DNA of 64,000 nucleotides from Lachnospiraceae bacterium (GCA_900168235.1 FUZG01000009.1:62001-126000); one strand, 5' to 3'; numbered from the stretch's first letter, positions 1 through 10,281 are shown. Made by a program: numbers and translations. The notes: generated by a model not told the origin, from the letters alone.

Positions 1-51
1 TTATCACGAGCTTTTTTCACGGTAAGGGGAGTTTGATCCAGAGGGGACCGG

Positions 52-3000
52 ATGAATACTGAGACATATAGTAATCTTAATAGAGAAGAATCAGCTTTTG
101 ATCGCTTAACCGGTCTTCCGGCGATGAACTATTTTTTGGAACTGGCGGACGAGGGCTTTAAGACCATGATCGAAAAGGCGGTAACTCCGTCTGTGCTTGC
201 GTTCAATCTTAACGGTCTTAAGATGTTTAATCAAAAGTATGGTATTGAGGAAGGCAACAGGATACTTGTTGCCTTCGCTGATATCCTAAAAAAATACTTT
301 ACTCCGATGAACTGCTCACGTTTTGGCGAAGATCATTTCTATGTCTTTACGGACAGTGCAAATGTCGAGCTGGAGCTTTATCAGATTTTTGATGAATTAA
401 GGTCATATAACAATGGTCAGAGTCTGCCTGTAAGAGTAGGTATCTATAAACCGGAGGGCTTTACGGATATAGTAAATGTCGGGCTTGCCTGTGACAGGGC
501 GAGAACAGCGTGTGATATTGACCGTAAGACCTATGAGTCAAAATATACCTACTTTACCAGCCAGATGGAAAAGGCGGCAAAAGAGCGGGATTATATCGTA
601 AACAGTATCGATAAGGCGATAGAGAACGGATATATAAAGACCTTCTATCAGCCAAAGATACGCACCATGACTGGCAATCTCTGCGGTGCAGAAGCCCTTG
701 CAAGATGGGATGATCCTGAGTACGGTTTTTTGTCTCCGGGAAGCTTTATTCCGATACTTGAAGACAGTAATCTGACATATAAGCTTGACAGCTGTATCCT
801 TGAACAGCTTGTTCAGGATATGAAAACCTATAAGGAAGCAGGATATGAGCTTGTTCCCGTATCCATCAACTTTTCTAGAACAGACTTCCTTATGACGGAT
901 CCTCTGCAGCTTCTGGAAAATATAGTTGAGAGATCAGGAATCGACAGGCAGTATTTTCGTATAGAGATCACAGAGTCTACGGTCATGGATGATCCTGTCC
1001 GTATGAAGAGCTATATCGACAAATTTCAAAATGCAGGATTTGTCGTTATAATGGACGATTTTGGAAGTGAGTACAGTTCGCTTGCGATGCTTCGTGAGTT
1101 TCATTTTGATGCCTTAAAGATCGATATGGAGTTCATGAAGAACTTTAACGAACGCAGCCGAAAAATCCTTAAAGCTATCGTAACAATGGCAAAGAGTCTC
1201 GGTATGTGCATCGTAGCGGAAGGTGTGGATAATGATGAACAGTTTAATTTCCTGAAATCTATTGGATGCGAGATAATCCAGGGATATTATTTTGCAAAAC
1301 CAATGAAGCTTCAGGATCTGATAGATGATATTTCAGAGAAAAAGCTGAGACCCGAAGACGAGATCGATCGGGAGTTTTATGAGACCATCGGAAAAGAAAA
1401 CCTGATCACTGATATGGCTACTTCTCTGCAATATTTTGACGGTAATAAATTCACGATACTGTACAGCAATGCAGAATACGAAAGGCTGATAGCTGTACAG
1501 GGTCTTACTGTGTCCAATGTCATGGATAAGACCACAAATACCATGGAAAAAGAGACGAGCAGAAGTTTCCGCAGAGTAGTCAGCGCTGCGATGGAGAGCG
1601 GAGAAACAGAAACTCTGCTTTTTTCCATGGGAGGTTTTGATTACCGCCTGGATATAAAGCTCATAGCCCAATGCAGTAAGGGATATATGTTCCGCATACA
1701 TCTCTTTGAAGTGTCTTTTGACCGTACCATTCAGAAATCCATAAGACAGACGGGTGATTACAGCATCCAGATAAAGGATAATGAAGCTTCGATATGGAAC
1801 TCCTTCGTAAATAATGTAAAATTCAAGATTTACTGGAAGGATGAACAGGGCCATTTCCTTGGGGCAAGTAAGGCTTTTTTGGAGTATTACAGATTTTCTT
1901 CCATAAAAGAAATAATAGGTCAGAGTTCTAAGGACCTGGGGATAACAGCTTATTTAAGCGAGGAAGAAGATGATGAATACTGGGTTCTTCACGGAGATAT
2001 AATTTATAATTCGCCTGCGACAACGCTGGTAAACGGAATTTCGAGAAAAATAAGCGAGACGAAGATTCCTATAAAAAAGGGAAACAGAATCATCGGTTAT
2101 ATCGGATATTTCATTGATGTGGATGCGGAGCCCTCTATAGCCTCGGGAAAAAAAAATATTCTGCTGACGAATGATGAAGAAAAGCATGTCATCATGGATA
2201 ATGCACTTTTATCATATGATGACATCATGAAGATCAGTCAGAATATGCCGATAGGAATTGCTGTTTTTAGGGCTGTTTTTAATAAATCCGAAAATAAAGT
2301 GATCGATGCGTCATATCTGTATGTAAATAATTATTACTGCAGGGCGGTACAAATTGAGAAAAAAGAACTCATTGGTAAAACTCTGAGTGATTTTGCTATC
2401 GATATGGCGGAGAAATGGCTTGGACAGGCTACGGATGCGTTGATAAATGATAAAGAGATATTTGATTCTAATTATGACGAGCAAATAGGGCACTGGGTTT
2501 CATATGTTATCGCAAAAACGCCGATACCGGACTGTTTCATAAAGGTAAGCATATACAGTGATATAGAGCATAAGGAAAAAGAAGAATTGAAACAGATCGT
2601 ATCGGATGATGATTTTGTAATGCGCATAGTCAAAATGCTGAACATGGATGTGGATTATGTGCAGCTCATGAATCATATCCTGCGCGAGATAAATCATAAG
2701 ATTCCGTGTGACCGCCTGTACATATTTGAATATGGCAACAGTGATAATCAGATTTATGAATGGAAAAAAGATGGTTTTCCGTCGGTAGAGTATACATTTG
2801 CTGATGATGGATCAGACGCTTATATTTCCATGACAAAGCTTCTGGATAACGAGACAACTATAAACATTTCAGATATAGAGGCTTTGAAATATAGAGATAA
2901 TGCGCTTTACGAGGTTTTGAAAAGAGACGGGATAGAGAGACTTGTGGAAGTTCCGCTGTATCTTTCCGGAAAACTTCTGGGCTATATCGGCGTAGATAAT

Positions 3001-4620
3001 TATGAGTCTGAAACAAGTGTAAATGTCAGAAAAATACTTGAATCTATCTCATTCTTTATAGCAATCAGGATGTCTAACCACCTGATTTCCCAAGAAAAGC
3101 AGGATGAAAGCGTTGAAAAGGATATCGCGAAAAGGAATTTCGCTGCAGAAGATGTCAGCATACGGTTAGCAAAGATTCTTAACGGTACAGCGTCATATAA
3201 ACAGGTAATGAAACATGTCCTTTCGGAGATCGGAAAGACTACTCATTCGGAACGTGTTTACATCCTTGAGGTAAAAAAACAAAAAGTGCATTTTAAAATG
3301 GAATGGTGCGCTGATGGAGTTGAACCTATATTTAAGGATATTCCGCCTTTCTCGGTTGAAATAATGGAAAAGGCATGGGAAAAGATGTTTGTTTACGATA
3401 ACTGTGTCGCAACAGAGAGTATCGAGATATTCAAGGGTGATAATGATCCCTTATATAATACTCTTTCTAAAAAAGGAATCTACAATCTGATACTTGCTCC
3501 GTTTTATCATAGAGGGGTACTCATCGGATATCTCGCTACCTGTAATCTGCACCAGGATGATTCGATCAATGCACAGCTGATGCTGGGAACGGTTTCGTAC
3601 TTTATCGGTTCAAAGATAGTGGAGCACTCCTCTATAGTGACTGCAGAGCGTACGATGAGTGAACTGCAGAGAACAGAGGTAAATCTACGGCAGGGCGAAG
3701 CAGAATTAGAGAAGTCTAACCAGATCAGAGAAGAACAGGTTCAGATAATGCACTCGCTTTCAACGACATTTTTTACGATACATCTATTCGACCTGGTAAA
3801 GAATACAATTATCGAATATGCCTGTGATCCGCTGATAAAGCCATACTTAGACGCAAGCTCAGGCGTAAAAAATGCTGTGAGCAGTGCTATGAAAAATCTT
3901 GTCGCATCCGAATATCTGGATAACATGATGGAATTTATTGATTTTTCAACGTTAAAGGATCGGATGCGGAATAGAAACAGCATTACGCATGAATCTGTTG
4001 GTGTCCATATAGGGTGGTTCATCGCTACAATGACGGTCATTGAGCAGGACGATGAGGGTACACCGATCAAACTGCTATTCACGACCCAGTGCGTTGATGA
4101 ACAGAAAAAGACGGAACAGAACCTCATGACAAAGGCAATGACGGATGAACTGACAACTCTTTACAACCGCCGCGCTTATGAGGAAGACCTGAAGGTTTAT
4201 CACACAAAGCCATATGAGGATAACTTTATATTTATCTCTATGGATGTAAACCGCTTGAAATACGTTAATGACAATATAGGTCATGCTGCGGGTGATGAGC
4301 TCTTAAAGGGTGCGTCTGAATGTATGCTGAAGAGCTTTGGCTTAAAGGGAAAGATCTATCGAATCGGCGGTGATGAATTTACTGCCATCATATATGCGGA
4401 TGTACTTGAGATGAAAGTGCTGGAGGACCGTTTCAACGAATATGTTAAGAGTTGGGATGGAAAGCTTGTACATCAATTAAGTATATCCTACGGCTATGTG
4501 ACTATTGATGATATTAATGGACTTTCTATCGAAGAGGTCACAAAGCTCGCAGATAAGCGGATGTACGATGACAAGGCACGGTTCTACATTGAGAGCGGTC
4601 TTGAAAGACGTAGAAGATAA
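52..4620 (+). CDS. GGDEF-EAL-PAS-GAF-GAF-GGDEF c-di-GMP signalling protein
   Basis: A 1522-residue cytoplasmic-looking c-di-GMP enzyme. An N-terminal GGDEF fold (about residues 10-170) is degenerate, reading RFGEDHF where GGDEF is expected. An EAL phosphodiesterase domain follows (about 185-430) with EALARW, SINFS, EITES, DDFG, LKID, AEGV and QGYYF all present, so hydrolysis of c-di-GMP is likely. PAS-like (about 590-840) and two GAF-like segments (about 870-1020 and 1040-1190) come next. The C-terminal GGDEF domain (about 1370-1520) has an intact RIGGDEF motif, so synthesis is also possible. I see no inhibitory RxxD site just before it. The start follows an AGGGGAC ribosome binding site. It is followed by a bidirectional terminator. 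Domain identities in the middle are from fold-like patterns and are less certain than the two catalytic domains. Confidence 0.9.
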   Translation: MNTETYSNLNREESAFDRLTGLPAMNYFLELADEGFKTMIEKAVTPSVLAFNLNGLKMFNQKYGIEEGNRILVAFADILKKYFTPMNCSRFGEDHFYVFTDSANVELELYQIFDELRSYNNGQSLPVRVGIYKPEGFTDIVNVGLACDRARTACDIDRKTYESKYTYFTSQMEKAAKERDYIVNSIDKAIENGYIKTFYQPKIRTMTGNLCGAEALARWDDPEYGFLSPGSFIPILEDSNLTYKLDSCILEQLVQDMKTYKEAGYELVPVSINFSRTDFLMTDPLQLLENIVERSGIDRQYFRIEITESTVMDDPVRMKSYIDKFQNAGFVVIMDDFGSEYSSLAMLREFHFDALKIDMEFMKNFNERSRKILKAIVTMAKSLGMCIVAEGVDNDEQFNFLKSIGCEIIQGYYFAKPMKLQDLIDDISEKKLRPEDEIDREFYETIGKENLITDMATSLQYFDGNKFTILYSNAEYERLIAVQGLTVSNVMDKTTNTMEKETSRSFRRVVSAAMESGETETLLFSMGGFDYRLDIKLIAQCSKGYMFRIHLFEVSFDRTIQKSIRQTGDYSIQIKDNEASIWNSFVNNVKFKIYWKDEQGHFLGASKAFLEYYRFSSIKEIIGQSSKDLGITAYLSEEEDDEYWVLHGDIIYNSPATTLVNGISRKISETKIPIKKGNRIIGYIGYFIDVDAEPSIASGKKNILLTNDEEKHVIMDNALLSYDDIMKISQNMPIGIAVFRAVFNKSENKVIDASYLYVNNYYCRAVQIEKKELIGKTLSDFAIDMAEKWLGQATDALINDKEIFDSNYDEQIGHWVSYVIAKTPIPDCFIKVSIYSDIEHKEKEELKQIVSDDDFVMRIVKMLNMDVDYVQLMNHILREINHKIPCDRLYIFEYGNSDNQIYEWKKDGFPSVEYTFADDGSDAYISMTKLLDNETTINISDIEALKYRDNALYEVLKRDGIERLVEVPLYLSGKLLGYIGVDNYESETSVNVRKILESISFFIAIRMSNHLISQEKQDESVEKDIAKRNFAAEDVSIRLAKILNGTASYKQVMKHVLSEIGKTTHSERVYILEVKKQKVHFKMEWCADGVEPIFKDIPPFSVEIMEKAWEKMFVYDNCVATESIEIFKGDNDPLYNTLSKKGIYNLILAPFYHRGVLIGYLATCNLHQDDSINAQLMLGTVSYFIGSKIVEHSSIVTAERTMSELQRTEVNLRQGEAELEKSNQIREEQVQIMHSLSTTFFTIHLFDLVKNTIIEYACDPLIKPYLDASSGVKNAVSSAMKNLVASEYLDNMMEFIDFSTLKDRMRNRNSITHESVGVHIGWFIATMTVIEQDDEGTPIKLLFTTQCVDEQKKTEQNLMTKAMTDELTTLYNRRAYEEDLKVYHTKPYEDNFIFISMDVNRLKYVNDNIGHAAGDELLKGASECMLKSFGLKGKIYRIGGDEFTAIIYADVLEMKVLEDRFNEYVKSWDGKLVHQLSISYGYVTIDDINGLSIEEVTKLADKRMYDDKARFYIESGLERRRR

Positions 4621-4641
4621 AAGCGGAATAGAGAACAATAT

Positions 4642-4684
4642 AAAAGCAGAGGACTTCTCATAATGAGAAAAATCCTCTGCTTTT
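4642..4684. terminator. Bidirectional intrinsic terminator
   Basis: An inverted repeat AAAAGCAGAGGA / TCCTCTGCTTTT encloses a smaller TTCTCAT/ATGAGAA hairpin. It lies between the end of the c-di-GMP gene (plus) and the end of the hydrolase gene (minus), with T tracts on both strands, so it can serve both. Confidence 0.8.
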
Positions 4685-4752
4685 ACGCTTACCCAAGCCT
4701 TACTACACTTTGATATACGAAAAATGTTTCCGGAGTCCACGTTGTGAGAAAG

Positions 4753-5748
4753 TCACGCACGTCTGATGATACGTGCAATGGTATCACGGGCTTTTCTGCC
4801 TTCCGGAATACTAAATAGCGGATAATCGTGATTCATGCCTGTCCCGACTATAAGATCTGCATCCACGCCTTCTTTCAGCATTTTTAGCTGCAGATTCAGT
4901 TCTATCGGATAAAATGCTTCTCTGGAACCAACGAAGATAGTTGTTTTTCCAAGCCCTTTCATGTCGCCGCGAATAGGGGATACATGGGGGTCAGCGCGGT
5001 TTTCGTCACCGCCTGCCCAGCGCGTTACCAGAGGTAAGCACCCCGAAGTATTGATAAACGGGCATACCTTCTCATATTCGCGGAGTTCTTTTGCGTTTTC
5101 TTCGGTATATAAAGATTCAACATATGGTGATATGAGTATCAGCTCATCAGGCTGCGGAAAATCCAATTTAACAAGGTCTTCAGCAATAGCAAGAGCAATA
5201 CCACCTCCTGAGCTGTCGCCCGCCAGGACTACTCTGCATGGACGGTTTTTTGACACTGTTTCCATATAGAGCTCAGTGATAGCAGGAAATGTATCATGAT
5301 AATCGTGGAAGGGCAGAAGCGGATATAATGGAGCGATAACCCTTGCATCGGTTTTAGCGACAATACTGTCTAAAAACTGCCAGTGCTGTTTCGATGGCTG
5401 CTCGCAGTTACCTCCTCCGTGGATATAAAAGAAGATTGTGTCGGAAGGACTGCTTTCATTCAGGTAAAATACCTGCATGCCGTGTTCAAATTTTTCTGAA
5501 ACAGAGCAGTTAAAATGCAGGTTTTGCGGAATCCTGTAAGGTATCTCACCGACAGCCTCATATTCCTTCATACGGGCTTCAAATTCTTCTGCATTTCCCT
5601 TGAAACGCATGCGTGTCGGCAGGATCCAGAGTATCCGCTCAAGGATCGTTGCACGCAGGGATCTATGATAATAAAAATGTGAAAACAGAAAATCTGCAAA
5701 AATCAGACCTATAACAGCAAGAAAAGCATAAATTATCTTTCTAAGCAC
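4753..5748 (-). CDS. Alpha/beta hydrolase, hormone-sensitive-lipase/acetyl-hydrolase type
   Basis: A probable membrane-tethered carboxylesterase. The first ~25 residues form a hydrophobic segment (AFLAVIGLIFADFLF). The HSL-family oxyanion motif HGGG sits in FYIHGGGNCEQ, the nucleophile motif is GDSSGGG, and a C-terminal GMNHDYPLF supplies the likely catalytic His. An upstream in-frame ATG at 5763 exists, but a GGGGGA element lies 7-8 bases before the GTG at 5748, so I prefer the GTG. The substrate is unknown; acylated sugars or short-chain esters are typical for the family. It stands alone, convergent with the preceding gene. Confidence 0.8.
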   Translation of the reverse strand: MLRKIIYAFLAVIGLIFADFLFSHFYYHRSLRATILERILWILPTRMRFKGNAEEFEARMKEYEAVGEIPYRIPQNLHFNCSVSEKFEHGMQVFYLNESSPSDTIFFYIHGGGNCEQPSKQHWQFLDSIVAKTDARVIAPLYPLLPFHDYHDTFPAITELYMETVSKNRPCRVVLAGDSSGGGIALAIAEDLVKLDFPQPDELILISPYVESLYTEENAKELREYEKVCPFINTSGCLPLVTRWAGGDENRADPHVSPIRGDMKGLGKTTIFVGSREAFYPIELNLQLKMLKEGVDADLIVGTGMNHDYPLFSIPEGRKARDTIARIIRRA

Positions 5749-5837
5749 CGGTAATTCCCCCATTTAAGCAATTTACTACAATATATATCGTGTATTTTTT
5801 AATAAGACTTAATCGGGAGAATATGTTGATTTAAATA

Positions 5838-5874
5838 CAAAAATCCCCCGGATGAACGAATCAATCCGGGGGAT
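5838..5874 (-). terminator. Intrinsic terminator of the flavodoxin-family gene
   Basis: The hairpin ATCCCCCGGAT / ATCCGGGGGAT is followed on the minus strand by a T-rich run. It lies just past the stop of the gene at 5913-6464. Confidence 0.8.
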
Positions 5875-5912
5875 CACACATGATTTACAAAAGAATGTCG
5901 CTTATAGGCTTA

Positions 5913-6464
5913 TTAAGCGATCAGGAATTTGTCAGCGAGAGCAGCTGCTCTTTCCATACCCTGAGTATTTTCGATATCGCCCTCGGTTTTTACACCGGGA
6001 ACCATGATCTCATCTACGATATGGCAGTCCATAAACTCCATGGACTTACGGAAAGAATACTCAAATCCGCGCATTGCATTTGCATCGTCTTCTTCACAGC
6101 AAGTGATAAGAGCACATTTCTTTCCTGTAAAGCTCTTTCCTGCTGCCTTAAATGCGTGGAAATGATCCATAACAGCTTTCATCTGTGACGGTATGGAATA
6201 CCAGTAAACAGGAGCAGCCATAACGATTCCGTCTGCATCCATGATATCCTTAGCAAGTTCATTGAATTTCTCTTCAACTGCACATGCTGAACCGTTCTTA
6301 AAGCAATCATTGCAAGCATAGCATCCTGCCATGCTGAGTCTTACTGCATCATATCTTTTAACTTCGATCTCGCGTGCTCTTGCTGCGCGGTCAAAGCAAT
6401 CTGCCATTAATTTGGAATTTCCGTCCTTTCTGGGACTTCCTGTAATTAGAACAACCTTCTTCAT
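5913..6464 (-). CDS. NAD(P)H-dependent FMN reductase / flavodoxin-family protein
   Basis: A 183-residue flavodoxin-fold oxidoreductase. The FMN phosphate loop is visible as TGSPRKDGNS near the N terminus, and APVYWYSIPSQMK is the second flavin-contact loop typical of NADPH-dependent FMN reductase-like proteins. A Cys-rich stretch (CYACNDCFKNGSAC) is characteristic of the clostridial 'flavodoxin family' group and may bind a metal or act in redox. The start is set at 6464 because GGAGG lies 4 bases upstream, although the frame stays open to 6488. It is monocistronic with its own terminator. The electron acceptor is not evident. Confidence 0.85.
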   Translation of the reverse strand: MKKVVLITGSPRKDGNSKLMADCFDRAARAREIEVKRYDAVRLSMAGCYACNDCFKNGSACAVEEKFNELAKDIMDADGIVMAAPVYWYSIPSQMKAVMDHFHAFKAAGKSFTGKKCALITCCEEDDANAMRGFEYSFRKSMEFMDCHIVDEIMVPGVKTEGDIENTQGMERAAALADKFLIA

Positions 6465-6596
6465 AAAACCTCCGGTCTTTGTATACATCTCTTACGCTCA
6501 AACAGTTAAAAAGTATATCACAGAAATTGTATACAAAAAGTTCTAAATAAAATACACGGATAAAAATTCCATAAACAGATTATTTTATTTTTAGAA

Positions 6597-7805
6597 TTAC
6601 TTCTTTGAAGCAGTAACTGCCTGAACAACCTGACGGGCAATGGACATTTCCTCATCAGTGGGTACAACAAATACCTTTACCTTCGAATCCGGTCCGGAGA
6701 TAGTTGCTGTTCCGCGGACCTCGTCATTTGCCTTTTCATCAAAGGTTATACCGAATCCGCCGAGTCTCTCGCAGATGAGCTTGCGGACAAGCCAGCTGTT
6801 CTCACCTACGCCTGCTGTAAATGTGATGGCATCGATACCGCCCATTACTGCAAAATAGGAACCGATGTACTTAGTGATCGCGTATGCGAGACGATTGAGA
6901 GCACGTTTAGCATTTTCGTTGCCCTTAACATATTCTGCGGTGAGGTCACGAACATCGGATGAAAGGTAGTCAGAAAGGCCATAGAGACCTGACTTATTAT
7001 TAAGGATGTCCATTACTTCCTGAACAGACTTATTTTCCTGCTTTGCGATGTACTTAACGATCTCAGGATCGATTCCGCCGGAACGTGTTCCCATGAGTAC
7101 GCCTGCGAGAGGAGTGAAGCCCATGGATGTATCTACAGATTTACCACCCTTAACAGCAGTGATGGATGTTCCGTTACCGATATGACATGTAACGATCTTT
7201 GTCTCCTCGATAGGTCTGTTGAGGAGCTTTGCAGTCTCGTGAGCTACGTACTCATGGCTCATACCGTGGAATCCATAACGGCGGATTCGCTCGTTCTTAT
7301 AGTACTCATACGGAATTCCGTAGAGATAAGCCTCTTCAGGCATAGTCTGATGGAAGGAAGTATCAAATGCACCGACCATGATCGTATCAGGCATATATTT
7401 CATACATGCACGGATTCCGAGCAGATTTACAGGATTGTGAATCGGTGCAAGATCTGCACACTTCTCGATCTCTTTTATAGCGGCATCATCGAGAACAACG
7501 GCATGGCTGAACTTATCACCGCCGTGTACGATACGATGTCCTACAGCGTCGATCTCATCAAGGCTCTTTACCACACCTGTTTCTGGATCGGTAAGTGCGC
7601 TGACAAGGATATTAACAGCTTCATAGTGATCCTTGATAAAAATGTCTTTTTCATATTTCTCACCGGATGTAGGGTTGTAAACAAAATGACCGCCCTCTCC
7701 GCCGATTCTCTCAAAAAGTCCCTTTACGATAACAGTTTCGTTTTCTGTCTCAATAAGACGGAACTTAAGTGAAGAACTGCCACAGTTAATGACTAATACC
7801 TTCAT
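6597..7805 (-). CDS. ackA: Acetate kinase
   Basis: A 402-residue acetate kinase, which converts acetyl phosphate plus ADP to acetate plus ATP. ASKHA-fold signatures are clear: VINCGSSSLKF at the N terminus, the VGHRIVHGG active-site strand, FDTSFHQTMP, RRYGFHGMSH, CHIGNGTS, DTSMGFTPL and FTAGVGENS. The start at 7805 has GGGAGG 6 bases upstream; the open frame extends further but without support. Phosphotransacetylase, the usual partner, is not adjacent and not in the window, so this copy is transcribed apart from pta or pta lies elsewhere. It fits a fermentative anaerobe that makes acetate. Confidence 0.97.
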   Translation of the reverse strand: MKVLVINCGSSSLKFRLIETENETVIVKGLFERIGGEGGHFVYNPTSGEKYEKDIFIKDHYEAVNILVSALTDPETGVVKSLDEIDAVGHRIVHGGDKFSHAVVLDDAAIKEIEKCADLAPIHNPVNLLGIRACMKYMPDTIMVGAFDTSFHQTMPEEAYLYGIPYEYYKNERIRRYGFHGMSHEYVAHETAKLLNRPIEETKIVTCHIGNGTSITAVKGGKSVDTSMGFTPLAGVLMGTRSGGIDPEIVKYIAKQENKSVQEVMDILNNKSGLYGLSDYLSSDVRDLTAEYVKGNENAKRALNRLAYAITKYIGSYFAVMGGIDAITFTAGVGENSWLVRKLICERLGGFGITFDEKANDEVRGTATISGPDSKVKVFVVPTDEEMSIARQVVQAVTASKK

Positions 7806-7914
7806 GTGAAACCTCCCATACAGAATAATACAACTTAATTTTTGTATTGTGCATTTCGCATAATATACCTTATACCATATCCATGTTACCATGGATAATT
7901 CGTATTGTCATTGT

Positions 7915-9741
7915 TTATTCTACTGTAACAGATTTTGCAAGATTTCTCGGCTGGTCAGGATCGACACCTTTGCCTGTTGATGTATAGTAAGCGAGCATCT
8001 GGCAGATAACGATTACTTCAAAAACAGTAAATTCATCCGGCACGTCCGGTATGTGGAAATGAACATCACAGATTGACGGATCGGTAACTTCCGGATCTTT
8101 ACTTATAAGGATCACGTAAGCACCACGCGCTTCTGTTTCACGGATATTTGAGATAACCTTGCTGTAAACACTGCTCTGTGTAGCAATGGCGATGACAGGA
8201 ACGCCTTCCTCCACAAGAGATATGGTTCCGTGCTTCAGTTCACCTGCAGCGTATGCTTCAGCGTGGATATAGGAGATTTCCTTGAGCTTCAGTGAGCCCT
8301 CCATTGCGATCTGATAGTCGAGACCGCGTCCGATGAAGAAAGCATCTGTTGCGTTTACCATTCTCTTTGTGAGTCCGGCAACCCTGTCTTCGTAGCCGAG
8401 CATAGTCTTTATCATGTTCGGTACAGTCTTAAGGGTCTCGATAAACTCTTTAGCTCTGGGTTCAGAAGCCTTTCCTGAAACAAGTCCGAGCTTTATGGCG
8501 ATGAGATAGAAAGCTGCAACCTGAGAAGTATAAGCCTTTGTAGATGCAACAGCGATCTCCGGACCTGCATGTGTATAGAGCACGTAATTACTCTCGCGGG
8601 CGATAGAAGAGCCCTTTACATTAACGATAGAAAGAGTTTTTTTCGTATATTCGCTTGCAAGGCGGAGAGCAGCAAGTGTATCAATGGTCTCACCGGACTG
8701 TGAACATACGATAACGAGAGAGTTTTCGTTAAGGACCGGACGCTCATATCTGAACTCAGATGCTACTGCACAGGTCGTAGGTATGCCGAAACGGTTTCTG
8801 ATCATCTGGGCGCCGACCATTCCTGCATAGAGAGCAGTACCGCAGGCGATAACAGTGATATCTGATACATTTTCAAAAAGAGAATCATCGATTCCGTCGA
8901 CGGTGAAATCCGGCAGAGAATCCTTTATACGCGGTGCTATGGTGTTTTCTATAGCAAGAGGCTGTTCGTGTATCTCTTTCAGCATGAAGTGAGGATAGCC
9001 CTCTTTCTGGGCTGCGTTTACATCCCAGTCAACTGTGAGGTATTCCGGTGTGACCTTATTTCCATCGAGATCCTCGAGCTCGATACCGTCATCAGCAAGA
9101 GTGAGCAGGTGATACTCAGGTACTACAAAGTAGTCCTTTGAAAAATCGATGAATGCTGTAAGGTCTGATGCTATAAATGATCCTGCATTTTCTGTAAAAG
9201 TCGCAACCATGGGGCTGACATTACGGATAGCATAGACTTTGCCGGGCTTTTCACGGAAAAGTACGCAGAATGCAAAAGAACCCTTCATTTCCTTCACAGC
9301 AGCCTTCAGGGCTTTCTTAGGATCATTAAGCTCGTCATATTTTTTATTGATAAGAGCAGCTGCAACCTCAGTATCAGTCTGTGATTTAAGCTGAGGTGCA
9401 AGATTATACTTTTCAGTAAGTTCTTTATAATTTTCGATGATACCGTTATGGATCAGCGCAACTCGTCCAACTCTGTGTGGATGAGCATTTGTGGTAGAAA
9501 CACCGCCGTGGGTCGCCCATCTTGTATGTCCGATACCGCAGTGGCTCTCGTTATCATCATCGCAGACAGCTCTGAGATCGCTTACCTTTCCGGCAGTCTT
9601 CCTGATAGAAATGTGATTGCTGTCATCTCTGAAATATGCAATACCGGCACTGTCATATCCTCGGTATTCCAGTCTCTGCAGACCGTTAAGAAGAATATCC
9701 TGTACATGATGAGAACCAGTAAATCCAATAATTCCGCACAT
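7915..9741 (-). CDS. glmS: Glutamine--fructose-6-phosphate aminotransferase (isomerizing)
   Basis: A 608-residue GlmS, which makes glucosamine-6-phosphate for peptidoglycan. The mature N terminus CGIIGF carries the catalytic Cys2 of the glutaminase domain, with HTRWATHGG and NAHPH following. The isomerase half holds two SIS domains (CGTALYAGMVG, SQSGETIDTL, STKAYTSQ, GRGLDYQIAMEGSLKLKE) and ends in the family tail DQPRNLAKSVTVE. GGAGG lies about 10 bases before the ATG at 9741. I looked for a glmS ribozyme upstream (GCGCC...GAACTGGC core) and saw none, so regulation differs from the Bacillus model. Confidence 0.97.
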   Translation of the reverse strand: MCGIIGFTGSHHVQDILLNGLQRLEYRGYDSAGIAYFRDDSNHISIRKTAGKVSDLRAVCDDDNESHCGIGHTRWATHGGVSTTNAHPHRVGRVALIHNGIIENYKELTEKYNLAPQLKSQTDTEVAAALINKKYDELNDPKKALKAAVKEMKGSFAFCVLFREKPGKVYAIRNVSPMVATFTENAGSFIASDLTAFIDFSKDYFVVPEYHLLTLADDGIELEDLDGNKVTPEYLTVDWDVNAAQKEGYPHFMLKEIHEQPLAIENTIAPRIKDSLPDFTVDGIDDSLFENVSDITVIACGTALYAGMVGAQMIRNRFGIPTTCAVASEFRYERPVLNENSLVIVCSQSGETIDTLAALRLASEYTKKTLSIVNVKGSSIARESNYVLYTHAGPEIAVASTKAYTSQVAAFYLIAIKLGLVSGKASEPRAKEFIETLKTVPNMIKTMLGYEDRVAGLTKRMVNATDAFFIGRGLDYQIAMEGSLKLKEISYIHAEAYAAGELKHGTISLVEEGVPVIAIATQSSVYSKVISNIRETEARGAYVILISKDPEVTDPSICDVHFHIPDVPDEFTVFEVIVICQMLAYYTSTGKGVDPDQPRNLAKSVTVE

Positions 9742-10035
9742 TTTGATCAACCTCCATGTTTGAATGATGTCATAAACATCCGAATTTCTGCGGATAATTA
9801 CCGCAGGACAGAAAAACCAATTTAGTGTATTGTACCTTAAATTGATACGGATTGCTACGCGTGAAGATAAACGGCATATATGAATAATTGTGCATAAAGT
9901 TTACAATTTTATACTTTCATATATTTAAAAGAAATGTTAAATTAAAGGGCGTATGTGACTGTTCACGCGAAATCATATAAACAGTAACTGTGGCATACAC
10001 CAAGAATAAGGATAAGGATAAGGAGTTTTACATAC

Positions 10036-10281
10036 GTGAAGAAAAAGCTTAAAGTAAATCTTACTGACGAAAAGCGTATAAAAGATTTTTTCTCTCTGAA
10101 CGCGAAGACAGAGTGCGACATTGATGTTGTAAATGAGCACAGTTATGTAGATGGTAAATCCCTTCTCGGGGTAATGTCCCTGAACCTTGCCAAGCCGCTC
10201 AGTATTTTTGTACACGGCGAGGATGATGAGATACAGCAGCTTGTTGGTGAATACGAAAATAATGGTCTGCTTTTTGAGTAA
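10036..10281 (+). CDS. HPr-like protein lacking the phosphorylatable histidine
   Basis: An 81-residue protein with the C-terminal two thirds of an HPr fold: GKSLLGVMSLNLAKPLSIFVHG matches the HPr GKS-IMGVMSL-AKG segment, including the regulatory Ser position. The region that should hold GIHARP with the phospho-His reads DEKRIKDFFSLNA, so it cannot carry phosphate in the usual way. The start is a GTG preceded by AAGGAG. It sits 25 bp before a GNAT gene, probably co-transcribed. It may be a regulatory HPr paralogue (Crh-like in spirit), but its role is inferred only from the fold. Confidence 0.7.
   Translation: MKKKLKVNLTDEKRIKDFFSLNAKTECDIDVVNEHSYVDGKSLLGVMSLNLAKPLSIFVHGEDDEIQQLVGEYENNGLLFE

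Noticed and set aside
9742-10035. glmS ribozyme upstream of glmS
   Set aside because: I searched the minus strand for the conserved ribozyme core and found nothing resembling it; only a small TGCGG/CCGCA hairpin is present.
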